A stretch of 64,000 bases of DNA from SG8-4 sp964598225. Lineage in GTDB: Bacteria; Planctomycetota; Phycisphaerae; Sedimentisphaerales; Anaerobacaceae. The position numbers were made by a program, and so were the translations under genes. This document shows, piece after piece, positions 44,296 to 53,113 of this stretch (its first letter is position 1; each line of letters opens with the position of its first letter). The notes beneath the pieces are model-generated. The model saw nothing but the letters and a program-made list of their open reading frames with translations, searched no databases and was not told the origin of the DNA. The stretch is from assembly GCA_964598225.1 (NCBI GenBank), contig CAZRBG010000010.1:48859-112858 (forward strand), read 5' to 3'.

Positions 44296-45635
44296 TTTTC
44301 TTTCCCTTTTTGAAGCATGGTTACGAGCAATGTCGGCTCGACGATGTGCAGGTTGTTCAGCAGAGGTTCGGTGTATTTGATGTCGCCGTATTCGGCCCTG
44401 CTGAAGTGGTGCTGCTTTCCGACGTGATTGTTCCAATCTACGCCCTCGGTGAGAAAGCCGTATTTACCGTGATGATGTTTGGCGATCGCGCGCAGGATGG
44501 TCAGGCCGTCGGTGAGATAAGACTCGTCGCCGGTGTCGCTGTAGGCCTCGAAGTACGCCAGGGCCGCCTCGGCGTTTTCCCACATGTACGAGGTATCCCA
44601 GCTTTTTTCCATGTAGAGCAGGCCCTTTGTCTTGACGCCGTTTCTGTCTTCTTTCATCTTGAATTGATCCAGACCTGCCAGGCATTTCTCGTATGCAAAG
44701 TCTCGAATCTTCTCCTCGCCGAGCAATTTGGCCGCCTGCCGCAGGACTCTAAACGCAACCGAATACGCCACGTTCTCATGCTCGTCGTAAGTGTCGTGGT
44801 TGATGCTGCCGAAGATGCCTCCCGCTTCCATGAAGACTTCGATCTTTTGCCGCACATCTTCCGTATAGTCGGCAAGCCCCCGCCGGGTCAGGGCCGTATT
44901 CACCTGGACGATGAACAGCCCGTCGGCACTTTTCTCGAAGAGGATATCCGAATCGCCGTAAGCGTTTTGCGGATAATGCTCGCCGTCAGGTTTGCAGCGG
45001 CGAGGATACCACCCGTTCGACGTGGACTTGACGTTTTTATCGATCCACTCGGCGGTCTTCGTCGCCGCCCTGCGCATCTTCTGCCGGCGCTCGCCGTCGA
45101 GCTCGTCGCTGAATATCAGCAGTTGATACGCAATCTTCGCCATCGAGCCGGGGCAGAACCAGTTGCTCTTGTGCTGATAGTTCAGGCAAAAAACGTCGGT
45201 AGTGGTCTCGCGGTAGCCGATGATGAAGCCAGTTTCGTAGTTGATGAAGCCGTCCTCGAGGACGTGGTCCAGAAGCAGGATCGCCTTATGTTTCAATGCG
45301 GCATCATTGGTATACTTCCCGAACATGTAAAGCTCGTAAGCGCCTCCGACGGCGTTTGCCGCCCAGCCCGGGCCTTCGAGGTTGCCGAAATCGTGCCAGC
45401 CCATGATGTTGCCGTTGGGATCGACGAAGCTCGACTTCGAGCAGAGCCTGCTCTTGAAAGGCACCAGAGTCCACTCAGCGAACCTCACCGAATCCCGCGC
45501 CGAATCGAGAATCGTATAAGAAGAATCCTCCGGCAGAAAGAATTCCCCTCGGACTTGCTGCGAATTCAGACAAGAGAGGATAAACACAACCGGCAGGTAA
45601 ATCTGCATGATCGAGGAAATCCGGGATTTTCCCAT
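44292..45635 (-). CDS. secreted helical-barrel (alpha/alpha)6-like protein of unknown function
   Basis: A 447-residue exported protein with a signal peptide (about residues 1-30, ending VRG). The rest alternates helices with aromatic- and Gly-rich loops (NYQHKSNWFCPGSMAKIAYQ, GWYPRRCKPDGEHYP, SWDTSYMWENAEAALAYFEA), typical of (alpha/alpha)-barrel glycosidases and lyases, but I cannot assign a family or catalytic pair. Its stop overlaps the GH116 start (ATGA), so the two are translated together and probably act on the same glycan. Confidence 0.6.
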   Translation of the reverse strand: MGKSRISSIMQIYLPVVFILSCLNSQQVRGEFFLPEDSSYTILDSARDSVRFAEWTLVPFKSRLCSKSSFVDPNGNIMGWHDFGNLEGPGWAANAVGGAYELYMFGKYTNDAALKHKAILLLDHVLEDGFINYETGFIIGYRETTTDVFCLNYQHKSNWFCPGSMAKIAYQLLIFSDELDGERRQKMRRAATKTAEWIDKNVKSTSNGWYPRRCKPDGEHYPQNAYGDSDILFEKSADGLFIVQVNTALTRRGLADYTEDVRQKIEVFMEAGGIFGSINHDTYDEHENVAYSVAFRVLRQAAKLLGEEKIRDFAYEKCLAGLDQFKMKEDRNGVKTKGLLYMEKSWDTSYMWENAEAALAYFEAYSDTGDESYLTDGLTILRAIAKHHHGKYGFLTEGVDWNNHVGKQHHFSRAEYGDIKYTEPLLNNLHIVEPTLLVTMLQKGKEK

Positions 45636-45780
45636 AGGCTGCTTCCTTTTTATTGGAAAACCGATATTCTGTTGGGTACAAGTCTATAAAAAAAGACTCT
45701 CCTTGCCAATGTATCCTATGAAAAAAAGACACATCGTCAAGAAGAGCCTTGATTGCCCCCGTAGTATGCCGCCGAGCGTG

Positions 45781-46962
45781 TTATTTCGGGTACTTCACCG
45801 AGCAGCCGTAGGACTTGGTGTCCTCAACGCTCACGTCTCTGTTCGCCACCAGATCAGCCAGCACTTTGTCGACATAGTTGACCTTTTCCTTGCCCGCCGG
45901 AATTTTGCCAAGCGGCGCATTGTCGATCGCGCCCTCGTACACAATCCTGCCCCCGGGAGCAATGACGAACATGTGCGGCGTCGTCTTGGCCCCGTAAGCC
46001 CGGCCGACCTTGCCGGATCGGTCGTCGAGCAGCGGGTACGGCAGATCGTGCTTTTTCGCAAAGTCCACGTTGTCCGCCGGCTTGGTGTGGCTCGTGCTGT
46101 TTATGGCGAGCCAGACAACACCCTCGTCTTTGTACTTTTTGGCAAGCTCGATCATCGTATCGGCCTTGTTATAATGATACTGCACGAAAGGACACTCGAA
46201 ATTGAACCACTCCAGCACGACGATCTTGTCGCGATAGTCGGCGAGCTCAACCGTCTTGCCATCGAAAGTCTGCAACGAGAAAGGCTTCGCCCGATTTTCC
46301 GCTTCGGCCTGTCCGGCTCTGTCAGGTCTCTCAGGTCTGTCTCTGCGCGGCCGGTCTCGGCGCGGCTCCCGCCTCTGGGTTCGAGCGATCAATTTCTCGA
46401 TGCTCTCGGCCGTTTTGGTGGCATTCTCTTTGACGGCGGTTTCGTGGATCTCACGCAGCTCCCTGATATTAGCTCCAGAACCGGCGTCGCCCCGTCTCGG
46501 CATTCTGAGCTTATCCAGCTCCCGATCTATCGCCCTTACGGCGTTGAAGCGGTCTCTTAACGCCGCGGCCGTCTCCGCACGCAATTTGGCCTGTTCATCT
46601 CCCGAAAGCTCCCTGATCTTTCTTCGTGCTTCCGGATCGATACTCTCGATAGCCGCTTTAAGCTTGTCGAGCTGCCCCTGGATCGCTTCTACGACTTCGA
46701 GCTGCCGCTCGCGACCGATAATCCGCGACCTTCTGCCGAACCTCTCGCGCATCTCGGCGCGGAACTTGGCCTTTTCTTCGGGAGACATCTTCTCGTACTC
46801 TTCGCGGCGCTTCGCCATCTCTTCTCGCAGCTCTTGTTTCTCTTCCGCCGACATGTCCCGAAATCGTCGCCCCCGGTCCCTGCTCTCGGCTTGCCCGAAC
46901 GCGGCCTGTGCCGACATGAGTACGCCCAGAGCCGCAATTAATGGAAATGTGTACCTCTTCAT
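45781..46962 (-). CDS. secreted coiled-coil redoxin (thioredoxin/AhpC-like) with one active-site Cys
   Basis: A 393-residue exported protein. A signal peptide (residues 1-23, ending AFG) is followed by about 200 residues of highly charged helix containing two similar motifs (MSAEEKQELREEMAKRR, MSPEEKAKFRAEMRERF). An Arg/Pro-rich linker (about 196-220) leads to a C-terminal redoxin domain from about residue 225. The active site is WFNFECPFVQYHY: one cysteine (C257) with no second Cys of a CxxC pair. The only other Cys is near the end (C388). It may be a peroxiredoxin-like or scaffold redoxin. The start has GGAGG eight bases before the ATG. Confidence 0.7.
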   Translation of the reverse strand: MKRYTFPLIAALGVLMSAQAAFGQAESRDRGRRFRDMSAEEKQELREEMAKRREEYEKMSPEEKAKFRAEMRERFGRRSRIIGRERQLEVVEAIQGQLDKLKAAIESIDPEARRKIRELSGDEQAKLRAETAAALRDRFNAVRAIDRELDKLRMPRRGDAGSGANIRELREIHETAVKENATKTAESIEKLIARTQRREPRRDRPRRDRPERPDRAGQAEAENRAKPFSLQTFDGKTVELADYRDKIVVLEWFNFECPFVQYHYNKADTMIELAKKYKDEGVVWLAINSTSHTKPADNVDFAKKHDLPYPLLDDRSGKVGRAYGAKTTPHMFVIAPGGRIVYEGAIDNAPLGKIPAGKEKVNYVDKVLADLVANRDVSVEDTKSYGCSVKYPK

Positions 46963-47421
46963 GATCGTGGCCTCCAAAATATAATTTCAACTGATACCTT
47001 TCAACGACACATTAATGAGTTATTACGCCGGGTTCTTGCATAGAGTTCGGCGGTTCCGGTCCGCAAAAGCCGAATCCCGTCGCCGAATAGAATACAGAAT
47101 CCCGCACCAAATACAAGCTTTCCCGATTCGACTGTGAGTCAAAAGCACGTATTTTACCTCAAATAGGCGTATCCCGGAAAAAAGTGCAAAAAATCTAAAA
47201 AAATCCAAAATTTTTCGTCTACATCTTGGCGTCTCATACGCCTTTCTTTATAGGGAGGTGTTTGTTCTCCCATGGCATCATGACAAAAGAATATCCGGTT
47301 AACTTGGTATGACAGCGCTAAATCAGGCCTCGTTCGCTCAAAATGGTGGTGGCCGCATGCATTTTTCCGCGAAAAACGCGGATTTTTGCTCGAACTAGCG
47401 CTGTCGTATTAGAAGGCTTGA
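46963..47421. other. intergenic region with MITE-like palindrome
   Basis: No convincing gene. It contains an A/T-rich stretch near 47185-47220 and a GGGAG...CTCCC hairpin (47252-47270) followed by a ten-codon frame (MTKEYPVNLV), probably a remnant. The large palindrome at 47308-47408 is listed separately. Confidence 0.4.
47308..47408. mobile_element. MITE-like 101-bp imperfect palindrome
   Basis: Outer arms TATGACAGCGCTA (47308-47320) and TAGCGCTGTCGTA (47396-47408) pair at 12 of 13 positions. Inner arms GTTCGCTCAAAAT (47332-47344) and ATTTTTGCTCGAAC (47382-47395) also pair, and a CGCG hairpin lies near the centre. The nested symmetry and lack of coding content suggest a miniature inverted-repeat element or a structured RNA. 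No target duplication is evident. Confidence 0.5.
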
Positions 47422-47637
47422 ATGGGTTGGCGGACGCATCACCCAGTCCCTCTGGTGAACTCCGCCGGCCCTATTCTTAATATCTTCCTTGGGCCGGATA
47501 ACGAGTGGGCAACCGTCGAAACGGACAGATATATGAGAGAACCGGACGTAATAACCGAGACTTACGATCCGAAGAACAACTTCACGTTCCGGGTAAAAGC
47601 ATATCGCAAGCTGACCCCCGCGGAAATGCGGTATTAA
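47422..47637 (+). CDS. small protein of unknown function
   Basis: A 71-residue frame with a protein-like soluble C-terminal half (MREPDVITETYDPKNNFTFR and KAYRKLTPAEMRY). AGAAGG lies a few bases before the ATG at 47422. It starts 14 bases after the MITE-like palindrome. No family recognised; it could be the end of a longer, lost gene. Confidence 0.4.
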   Translation: MGWRTHHPVPLVNSAGPILNIFLGPDNEWATVETDRYMREPDVITETYDPKNNFTFRVKAYRKLTPAEMRY

Positions 47638-47910
47638 GGATTTGCCTTAGAGAAATTAAGGACTTTGCCTATTTCGATCTAAATCACTCTACAATATCCT
47701 GATTTCAAGATGTAATTTGTACGAAGTTCGGCAGAGTGTTTTTACCGGTTTTGAAGGGCCGGTGATTGTGGCAAGAGAAGGAGACATACCAATAACTCTT
47801 TTTTCGCCAAAGCCGGAAAGGAGGTACGTACGAGGGCCTGTGGTGAATCTGTCCTCCATTGCAGGGGGTAACGCAATTAAGTACAATTTCAAAAACAGGG
47901 AGGTTCTAAA

Positions 47911-48426
47911 ATGAAGAAGCTAATTATATGCAGCATCGTACTCAGCCTGATTGTCGGTTTACCGATTATTGCCGGAGGACCGAACGGCCCGGCTGGAAAC
48001 TCGAATGTCGGCCACTTGAATCTGTACGAGAAGGACGCCAATTGGGAAATTGTGGAAGACGGCGCCAACGGCAAGATGAAGTACAACCTTTCCGGCACGG
48101 AATTCGAATTTGTCTTCAACGGCCACGGTCTGGAAGCTGACACAGACTATTGTCTGATCTACTACCCCGACCCCTGGCCGGGCCGTGGGCTTATCTGCCT
48201 GGGCTGTGCCACCTCAAACGGCGGAGGCAACGTGCATATTCAAGGCTCCGTTAACACCGGGGATCTGCCCGCAGAAGACTATGACGACAACTATCCGGAT
48301 GGTGCCAAAATTTGGCTCGTTCTCGCCGATGATGTTGATTGCGATGATCAAGAGATGACCGACTGGAATCCGACCGAGTATCTCTTTGAAGGCGACCTGA
48401 TCAAGTTTGACGATACCGACGATTAG
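47911..48426 (+). CDS. small secreted acidic protein of unknown function
   Basis: A 171-residue protein with a signal peptide (residues 1-21, ending PIIAG) and an acidic mature part rich in Asp, Gly and aromatic residues (GLEADTDYCLIYYPDPWPGRG; HIQGSVNTGDLPAEDYDDNY), consistent with a small extracellular beta-sandwich. GGGAGG before the ATG gives a strong start. A terminator hairpin follows. No family name can be given. Confidence 0.65.
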   Translation: MKKLIICSIVLSLIVGLPIIAGGPNGPAGNSNVGHLNLYEKDANWEIVEDGANGKMKYNLSGTEFEFVFNGHGLEADTDYCLIYYPDPWPGRGLICLGCATSNGGGNVHIQGSVNTGDLPAEDYDDNYPDGAKIWLVLADDVDCDDQEMTDWNPTEYLFEGDLIKFDDTDD

Positions 48427-48459
48427 CGTAGTCCGAAGGTCATACAATATTCAACCAAC

Positions 48460-48490
48460 AAAGGGCTGCGAGCACTGCTTGCAGCCCTTT
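48460..48490. terminator. hairpin terminator between convergent genes
   Basis: AAAGGGCTGCGAGC and GCTTGCAGCCCTTT form a 14-bp stem with one mismatch and a 3-base loop. T-rich (plus) and A-rich (minus) edges allow it to act in both directions, between the ends of the genes at 48426 and 48523. Confidence 0.8.
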
Positions 48491-48522
48491 CTTCGTACTA
48501 CTATGGTCCTTTGTGGTTCAAA

Positions 48523-49944
48523 TTACTTTGCGAACCGTTTCTTCAATTGATTGGAAAGTTCCTCAACTAACGCCGGCTCGGTCTCTGCTATGTTCTTTGT
48601 CTCCTTTTCTGCGGAGGTATGATCGTACAATTCGGCGTAGCCGTCGTTGTGAAGAATCAGGCGATGCGTGTCGGTGCGAATGGTCTTTGCTCTTGCGTTG
48701 TAGGAAAAGGCCGGATGTCCGGGAAGAGAAGGGTTTTCCAACAACGGCCGCAGGGAAACTCCATCGACAAAATCGGGGATCGGAAGACCCGCTAAATCGC
48801 AGAGGGTGGGGAATACATCCAGCGTCTCGGCCATCGAGTCAGTAGATTTGCCGGGATTCTTCATACCCGGATAAGACACGATAAGCGGCGAGAGCAATGA
48901 CTCCTCGAACAACGTATGTTTGCCCCAAACTGCATGCTCGCCGAGGTGCCAGCCGTGATCGCCCCAGAGAATCACAATCGTGTTGTCGGCGGCGCCGGTT
49001 TCCTTCAGTTTCTCCATCACTCTGCCAACCTGCGCATCGGCGAAACTTACGCAGGCCGCATAATGCTTTCGGACTTCCAGAGCGAACCCGGCATCCTCAT
49101 TCGGGTTGCGTCCCCAGCGGTTGTATTTCATGAACTCGCCCGATCGATGCCAGGTTGTTCTGCCATCAGGTTTGGACGGGTGCGGCGCTGGCGGAAGCTG
49201 TGCATTGCGATAAGGCCCGAAATACTTAGCAGGGCATCCGAAGGGCAGATGGGGCCGCAGGATACCCACCGCCAGGAAAAACGGCTTTTGCGGATTCGCG
49301 GCAAGTTGCCCGAGTTGACGCAAAGCCTCATCGACCGAGACGCCGTCGGGATAAATTGAATCCGGCCCTTCGACCGTCTGGAACACATCCATATCGCCGG
49401 CTTTTACACGAATCTCACCATTGGCCAGCCCATGCATCCAGCCGCGCGGATGCTGCCAGGGGCCCGCCGGCAGCAAATTCCGGTCCCATGATTCCGGCAT
49501 TTCCGGCTGGGTTTTATCATCCCAATCTTTTCCTCCCCAGCCGCCCGGATGGTGCGAGACTTTACCGACCGAAACCGTCGTGTAGCCGTGTTGGCGAAAC
49601 CATGCCGGCATGGACGCCGGAACGGATTCCGGGTTCCTCTTCATCTTCGCGGCACGCTGAAATAACGCGGAGTTGCTCGCACCGCCGTAACGCCCGGTCA
49701 GCAGTGTGAATCTGGAAGCACCGCAAGTCGGCGCCTGAACGTAGTGACGGCGAAACATCAAGCCCGCCGAGGCCAGGCGGTCAATATTCGGCGATTTTAT
49801 ATAAGAGGCCCCATAGCAATCCAACTCCGGTCGAAGGTCGTCGACGCAGATTAACAGCACATTCGGTTTTTCGCTGGCCGCGGACAAGGGCGTAGAAAGA
49901 CAAAAAAGCACGATGATTGCGAGCAACCTGATTTGTATTTTCAT
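48523..49944 (-). CDS. secreted sulfatase (iduronate-2-sulfatase-like)
   Basis: A 473-residue exported sulfatase of the formylglycine-dependent family S1. A signal peptide occupies about residues 1-22. The metal-site start is NVLLICVDDLRPELDCYG, and the activation motif is APTCGASRFTLLTGRYGG (Cys74, CxAxR type), where Cys would be converted to formylglycine. The rest (DLAGLPIPDFVDGVSLRPLL, WGDHGWHLGEH) matches iduronate-2-sulfatase-like enzymes of planctomycetes, which desulfate glycans. The ATG at 49944 is set by GGAG nine bases upstream. Confidence 0.88.
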   Translation of the reverse strand: MKIQIRLLAIIVLFCLSTPLSAASEKPNVLLICVDDLRPELDCYGASYIKSPNIDRLASAGLMFRRHYVQAPTCGASRFTLLTGRYGGASNSALFQRAAKMKRNPESVPASMPAWFRQHGYTTVSVGKVSHHPGGWGGKDWDDKTQPEMPESWDRNLLPAGPWQHPRGWMHGLANGEIRVKAGDMDVFQTVEGPDSIYPDGVSVDEALRQLGQLAANPQKPFFLAVGILRPHLPFGCPAKYFGPYRNAQLPPAPHPSKPDGRTTWHRSGEFMKYNRWGRNPNEDAGFALEVRKHYAACVSFADAQVGRVMEKLKETGAADNTIVILWGDHGWHLGEHAVWGKHTLFEESLLSPLIVSYPGMKNPGKSTDSMAETLDVFPTLCDLAGLPIPDFVDGVSLRPLLENPSLPGHPAFSYNARAKTIRTDTHRLILHNDGYAELYDHTSAEKETKNIAETEPALVEELSNQLKKRFAK

Positions 49945-50006
49945 AAACAAGGCTCCATTCTGGAAATTCGGCGGTTTTGCTCGTTGTTGCCGATCGGCAG
50001 CGGCGA

Positions 50007-50288
50007 TTAGCCGTCCGCCGGGCCGGCTTGGTATTTATTGTTTTCAGCAGCGGCCTTTTTGCTGATTTCAATTTCGGCGAACTCACTCATATTGGATTTT
50101 TTTCGCCAGACCCGCCCGGTATCGCCGTCAATAATGTAAGGCTCGGCCTGGTATGGTACGGGCATCAGTTGATAGCGCCCTACAAGCTGGACGGGAACAG
50201 GGGCCTGCGAAGCTCCCATGGCCACAAAAACACACGTTGCAAGTAGAATACCAATTAATAGACTCTTCAGATCAATTTGAAATCTCAT
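50007..50288 (-). CDS. small membrane-anchored protein, paralogue of the one at 33515
   Basis: A 93-residue protein with one N-terminal membrane helix (SLLIGILLATCVFVAMGA) after the charged RFQIDLK, and a C-terminal beta motif GRYQLMPV...YIIDGDTGRVWRKK. It shares its plan and key residues with the 107-residue protein at 33515. AAGGGA lies upstream of the ATG. It is 62 bases before the sulfatase start, on the same strand, so the two may be co-transcribed. Function unknown. Confidence 0.65.
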   Translation of the reverse strand: MRFQIDLKSLLIGILLATCVFVAMGASQAPVPVQLVGRYQLMPVPYQAEPYIIDGDTGRVWRKKSNMSEFAEIEISKKAAAENNKYQAGPADG

Positions 50289-50403
50289 GCTCTTATCCCT
50301 TTCTTGTGTTTATAGTGCTATGAACTTTCTTGGCATCGTTTTCTCGCAGACTGCCGGCGCGCCTCAGAGCAATTTATGAATTCGTTATTCCTCTCAAGTC
50401 AGG

Positions 50404-52500
50404 CTACGAGCCATTTGGACCCCAGGGGTCGATGCGTCTTAGGTTCTTCTCTTTCAGGGCTTTGTAGCAATCGGGCAGGTCGAATGATTTCAGGATGTTC
50501 GGCACCACCGACGACAGCGGCCAGGAGTAGGTCTCGGACTCGGCGATGTCGGAATATGACGTCAGGGCGTTCTTTAGCGTGACCTGTTTGACCTGGTCCG
50601 AAAGCACAGCAGCGAACGTAGCGGGGATCGCGCCCCAGCCTTTGGCGACCAGGTGTACCTCTTGGTGGCCGTGGCTCTTCAGCCATTGAAGGACGCGGAG
50701 TATATCGCGGGTTCTCTGGCCGGGATAGGGCTTTCCGAGCATTATCGAGTGAATCGCGTAGAAGTAATCGCTGCCGTAGGCACTGAGGTACGAATTCTCA
50801 TTGCAGGTGTCGGGCCGCGATTCGCCGATGCCGCGAACGTCGCATGTGTAGAAGGCGGATTCCGGTTCGGCTTCGATAAGCTCCTTTATGAGCGGCTCGT
50901 TGCGCAGCTCGGCGTCGCTCGATTGATGCGATATGTAAAGAATCGCCCGCTCTTGCCCTTTCGGCGGGCGCGACAGCAAGCGCTCGTCGTTGAGCCTGTA
51001 TACGATAGCATGAATGCCGGGTTCGGTGTTCACGACATAGGTGGTCCAGTGCCGCTTTGGGTGCTTTCGCGAGCGCCAATTGCGCATGATGCGATATTCG
51101 GGGATGTTGTTACCCGTCTGGAAAGCATTAGATCCCCGAAAGCCCAGCACTTTTGCAATTTCCCGTTTTAGCGCCCTTGGAGGAATGTGTCCGGGCCTTT
51201 TTGCGGCAAGCTTCTGCGATTTCTCCTTGGTAAATGAATACACCGGCCTGGAATCCAATGTGCAGACCTGGCCCTTCGGGGCGCACCAGAGCGTCTCGTC
51301 TTTCTCGATGGTCAGCTCCGGCTCTTTGTGAGTGTCGGAGATTCCCGTGACGCGATTGAACGTTTCGTACATGGCCTCGCGGTTCTCCTGTGAGTAGCCG
51401 TGATAGCCAGGGCCGACGAACAGCTCGACATTCTCCTCGGCGTCAAAAAGCTTATAAAGCTCCCGCAACCGACGATAGGCTTCTTCCGAGCCGCGGGCGT
51501 CGAAATAATCCTTTTCCTTTGCCAGGATGACAACGGGCTTGGGCGCCATTGCGGCGAGAAAATCCGAATGATCCAGCCCCAGAGCCAGCGCCAGCGGAGG
51601 GCACTGCTCGGTATCGGCTGGCAGTTCGTTTTCGGTATTGCGCCGGAATGTAGTTACGAAACAACTTGGAGCGGCCATCGTCCAGCGTCGTTCGACTCCC
51701 GCCAGCCAGGTCGTCATCGTGCCGCCGCCGGAGTTGCCGGTAACGCCGACGTGCTTCGGATCGACCTCGTCGCGAGTGAGCAGATAGTCGAGAGCGCGGA
51801 TGCCGTCCCAGGCCCGCCAGGAGCCGAAGAACTCGCCGACCAGGAATTGCTGATTGCCGGCGTAAAGATGTTCGCGGACGCCCACGCCGACCTTCGATTC
51901 CAAATTCTGATCCGGATACTGTAAGCGCTCGCCCTGGCCGATGGGATCGTAAATCAAAACAACGTAACCTTGCCGGGCCAGTCCCTGAGCGAAAGACTGA
52001 TACACGGGGATCATCTTTCCGGTCGCTGAATGGCCGCAAGTTCCCACGACTCCCGGCAACGGGAAGGCTCGGCCTTTGGGGATGTACAGATTGGCGGCTA
52101 CAAGAAAACCTGGCCGACTCTCGAAGATAATTTTTTCTATTTTATACGCATCGCGCTCGACAGTGCCTGTTATACGCGGTTCAAGAGGCGTTCTATCAGG
52201 CCAGGGTCCGAAACTCTGCTGAATTTTATCGCGCACTTCGCGCACGTACTGCTCGGCATCGACTTGTGTCTTTAGCGCGGCACGTCGAGAGTCAGCCTGC
52301 TTCTCGATTCGCCGAACGGCTCGCACGAAGTATTCCTGGACCATTCGTGGAAACCGATTGAGGGGCTCCAGAGAATCCTCTGCGGATGAAGCCCGCACCC
52401 CGACGCCAAACGAGCAGAGCCAAAGGGCCAGAAATAGAAGGAAACAGTTCCCTGTTTTGACTTCGTTGCTTTTGTCCGGTGTGTCGGCGGAATTACACAT
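50404..52500 (-). CDS. secreted two-part alpha/beta hydrolase, acetyl-esterase-like
   Basis: A 698-residue exported protein with a signal segment at about residues 20-36 (FLLFLALWLCSFGVGV). The first half is an alpha/beta hydrolase with nucleophile elbow GNSGGGT and GVVGTCGHSATGK near the oxyanion region, resembling acetyl-xylan-esterase/CE7-like planctomycete enzymes. The second half (AILYISHQSSDAEL to VKQVTLKNALTSYS) repeats an alpha/beta hydrolase-like fold with a degenerate elbow (VAKGWGAIPA). GGAGGA precedes the ATG at 52500; the frame before it is not protein-like. It is likely a carbohydrate esterase by context. Confidence 0.7.
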   Translation of the reverse strand: MCNSADTPDKSNEVKTGNCFLLFLALWLCSFGVGVRASSAEDSLEPLNRFPRMVQEYFVRAVRRIEKQADSRRAALKTQVDAEQYVREVRDKIQQSFGPWPDRTPLEPRITGTVERDAYKIEKIIFESRPGFLVAANLYIPKGRAFPLPGVVGTCGHSATGKMIPVYQSFAQGLARQGYVVLIYDPIGQGERLQYPDQNLESKVGVGVREHLYAGNQQFLVGEFFGSWRAWDGIRALDYLLTRDEVDPKHVGVTGNSGGGTMTTWLAGVERRWTMAAPSCFVTTFRRNTENELPADTEQCPPLALALGLDHSDFLAAMAPKPVVILAKEKDYFDARGSEEAYRRLRELYKLFDAEENVELFVGPGYHGYSQENREAMYETFNRVTGISDTHKEPELTIEKDETLWCAPKGQVCTLDSRPVYSFTKEKSQKLAAKRPGHIPPRALKREIAKVLGFRGSNAFQTGNNIPEYRIMRNWRSRKHPKRHWTTYVVNTEPGIHAIVYRLNDERLLSRPPKGQERAILYISHQSSDAELRNEPLIKELIEAEPESAFYTCDVRGIGESRPDTCNENSYLSAYGSDYFYAIHSIMLGKPYPGQRTRDILRVLQWLKSHGHQEVHLVAKGWGAIPATFAAVLSDQVKQVTLKNALTSYSDIAESETYSWPLSSVVPNILKSFDLPDCYKALKEKNLRRIDPWGPNGS

Positions 52501-52659
52501 TGTCTGATCCTCCAATGCATCAAGAACACGGCATACGAACTTCATTACAGTCCCCACGCCGGGACTCTATTAGAAATTCGAACTCGTATTATAAGCCCGG
52601 AGGGTCGTTATGAAAACACCGAATCTGCGCCGGAAAGGCAAAAAAACTCTCCCTGAAAG

Positions 52660-52863
52660 CTACAGAGAATGGGGAACACAGAGGTTGGCATCGCTGACGG
52701 CTACTCTTCCGCAACGACGGCATTTGTATCGCGGATTCTCTACCAGTTCCTTATATTCCTGCTCATCGCTAACGTGGAAGCCCTGAGACACCATATAACA
52801 CAAGTGTTCCGTATGCAATCCCGTGCAGCGTTCCATCTTAAGTTGTGGGTCTCTAATGGCCAT
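52660..52863 (-). CDS. small zinc-ribbon-like protein
   Basis: A 67-residue protein with cysteines and histidines spaced like a treble-clef or zinc ribbon: RCTGLHTEHLCYMV near the N-terminus and YKCRRCGRVAVSDANLCVP at the C-terminus. No catalytic motif. It resembles small metal-binding proteins conserved in planctomycetes, but I cannot name a family. Role may be in nucleic-acid or protein binding. Confidence 0.6.
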   Translation of the reverse strand: MAIRDPQLKMERCTGLHTEHLCYMVSQGFHVSDEQEYKELVENPRYKCRRCGRVAVSDANLCVPHSL

Positions 52864-53020
52864 GATTGGTAACTTCCTTACTTATCTCAAATCAATACTT
52901 AAAGTTGTTACGGTATCGCCTATGACGAGTTCACATTTATTGGGAAATCGGGCAGAAAAAACACAGTCATCCGATATCGCCGGCCATTTCTGCTCCACAG
53001 GATTTGCCGCGAGACTTTGG

Positions 53021-53086
53021 CGCAAAGTAAAGCCTCGCACCGGTTGGCCTTGGCTTTGCGCCCAATCGATGCGAGGCGTCTTTGCG
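53021..53086. terminator. inverted repeat downstream of the coiled-coil lipoprotein gene
   Basis: CGCAAAGTAAAGCCTCGCA (53021-53039) and TGCGAGGCGTCTTTGCG (53070-53086) form an imperfect stem ending in a perfect TGCGAGGC/GCCTCGCA core. It lies just after the stop of the minus-strand gene at 53114, so it is a candidate terminator. Confidence 0.5.
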
Positions 53087-53113
53087 TAAGCCCCTCAGGA
53101 GCCGCATCTTATG

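Noticed and set aside
44296..44436. A 47-codon N-terminal extension of the GH116 gene
   Set aside because: It would place basic, non-family residues before the signal peptide and lies inside the upstream gene. The ATG at 44295 overlaps that gene's stop and starts a normal signal peptide.
44100..45689. A 529-codon open frame on the plus strand
   Set aside because: It is antisense to the helical-barrel and GH116 genes, which have signal peptides, ribosome sites and a coupled overlap. The high-GC codon pattern keeps the opposite strand open.
47717..47914. A 65-codon frame ending in an ATGA overlap with the secreted protein gene at 47911
   Set aside because: It has only a TTG start with no ribosome site, and no recognisable pattern. 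The overlap alone is not enough.
52823..53089. An 88-codon plus-strand frame between the zinc-ribbon gene and the lipoprotein gene
   Set aside because: It runs through the inverted repeat at 53021-53086 and starts antisense to the zinc-ribbon gene; the sequence is not protein-like.
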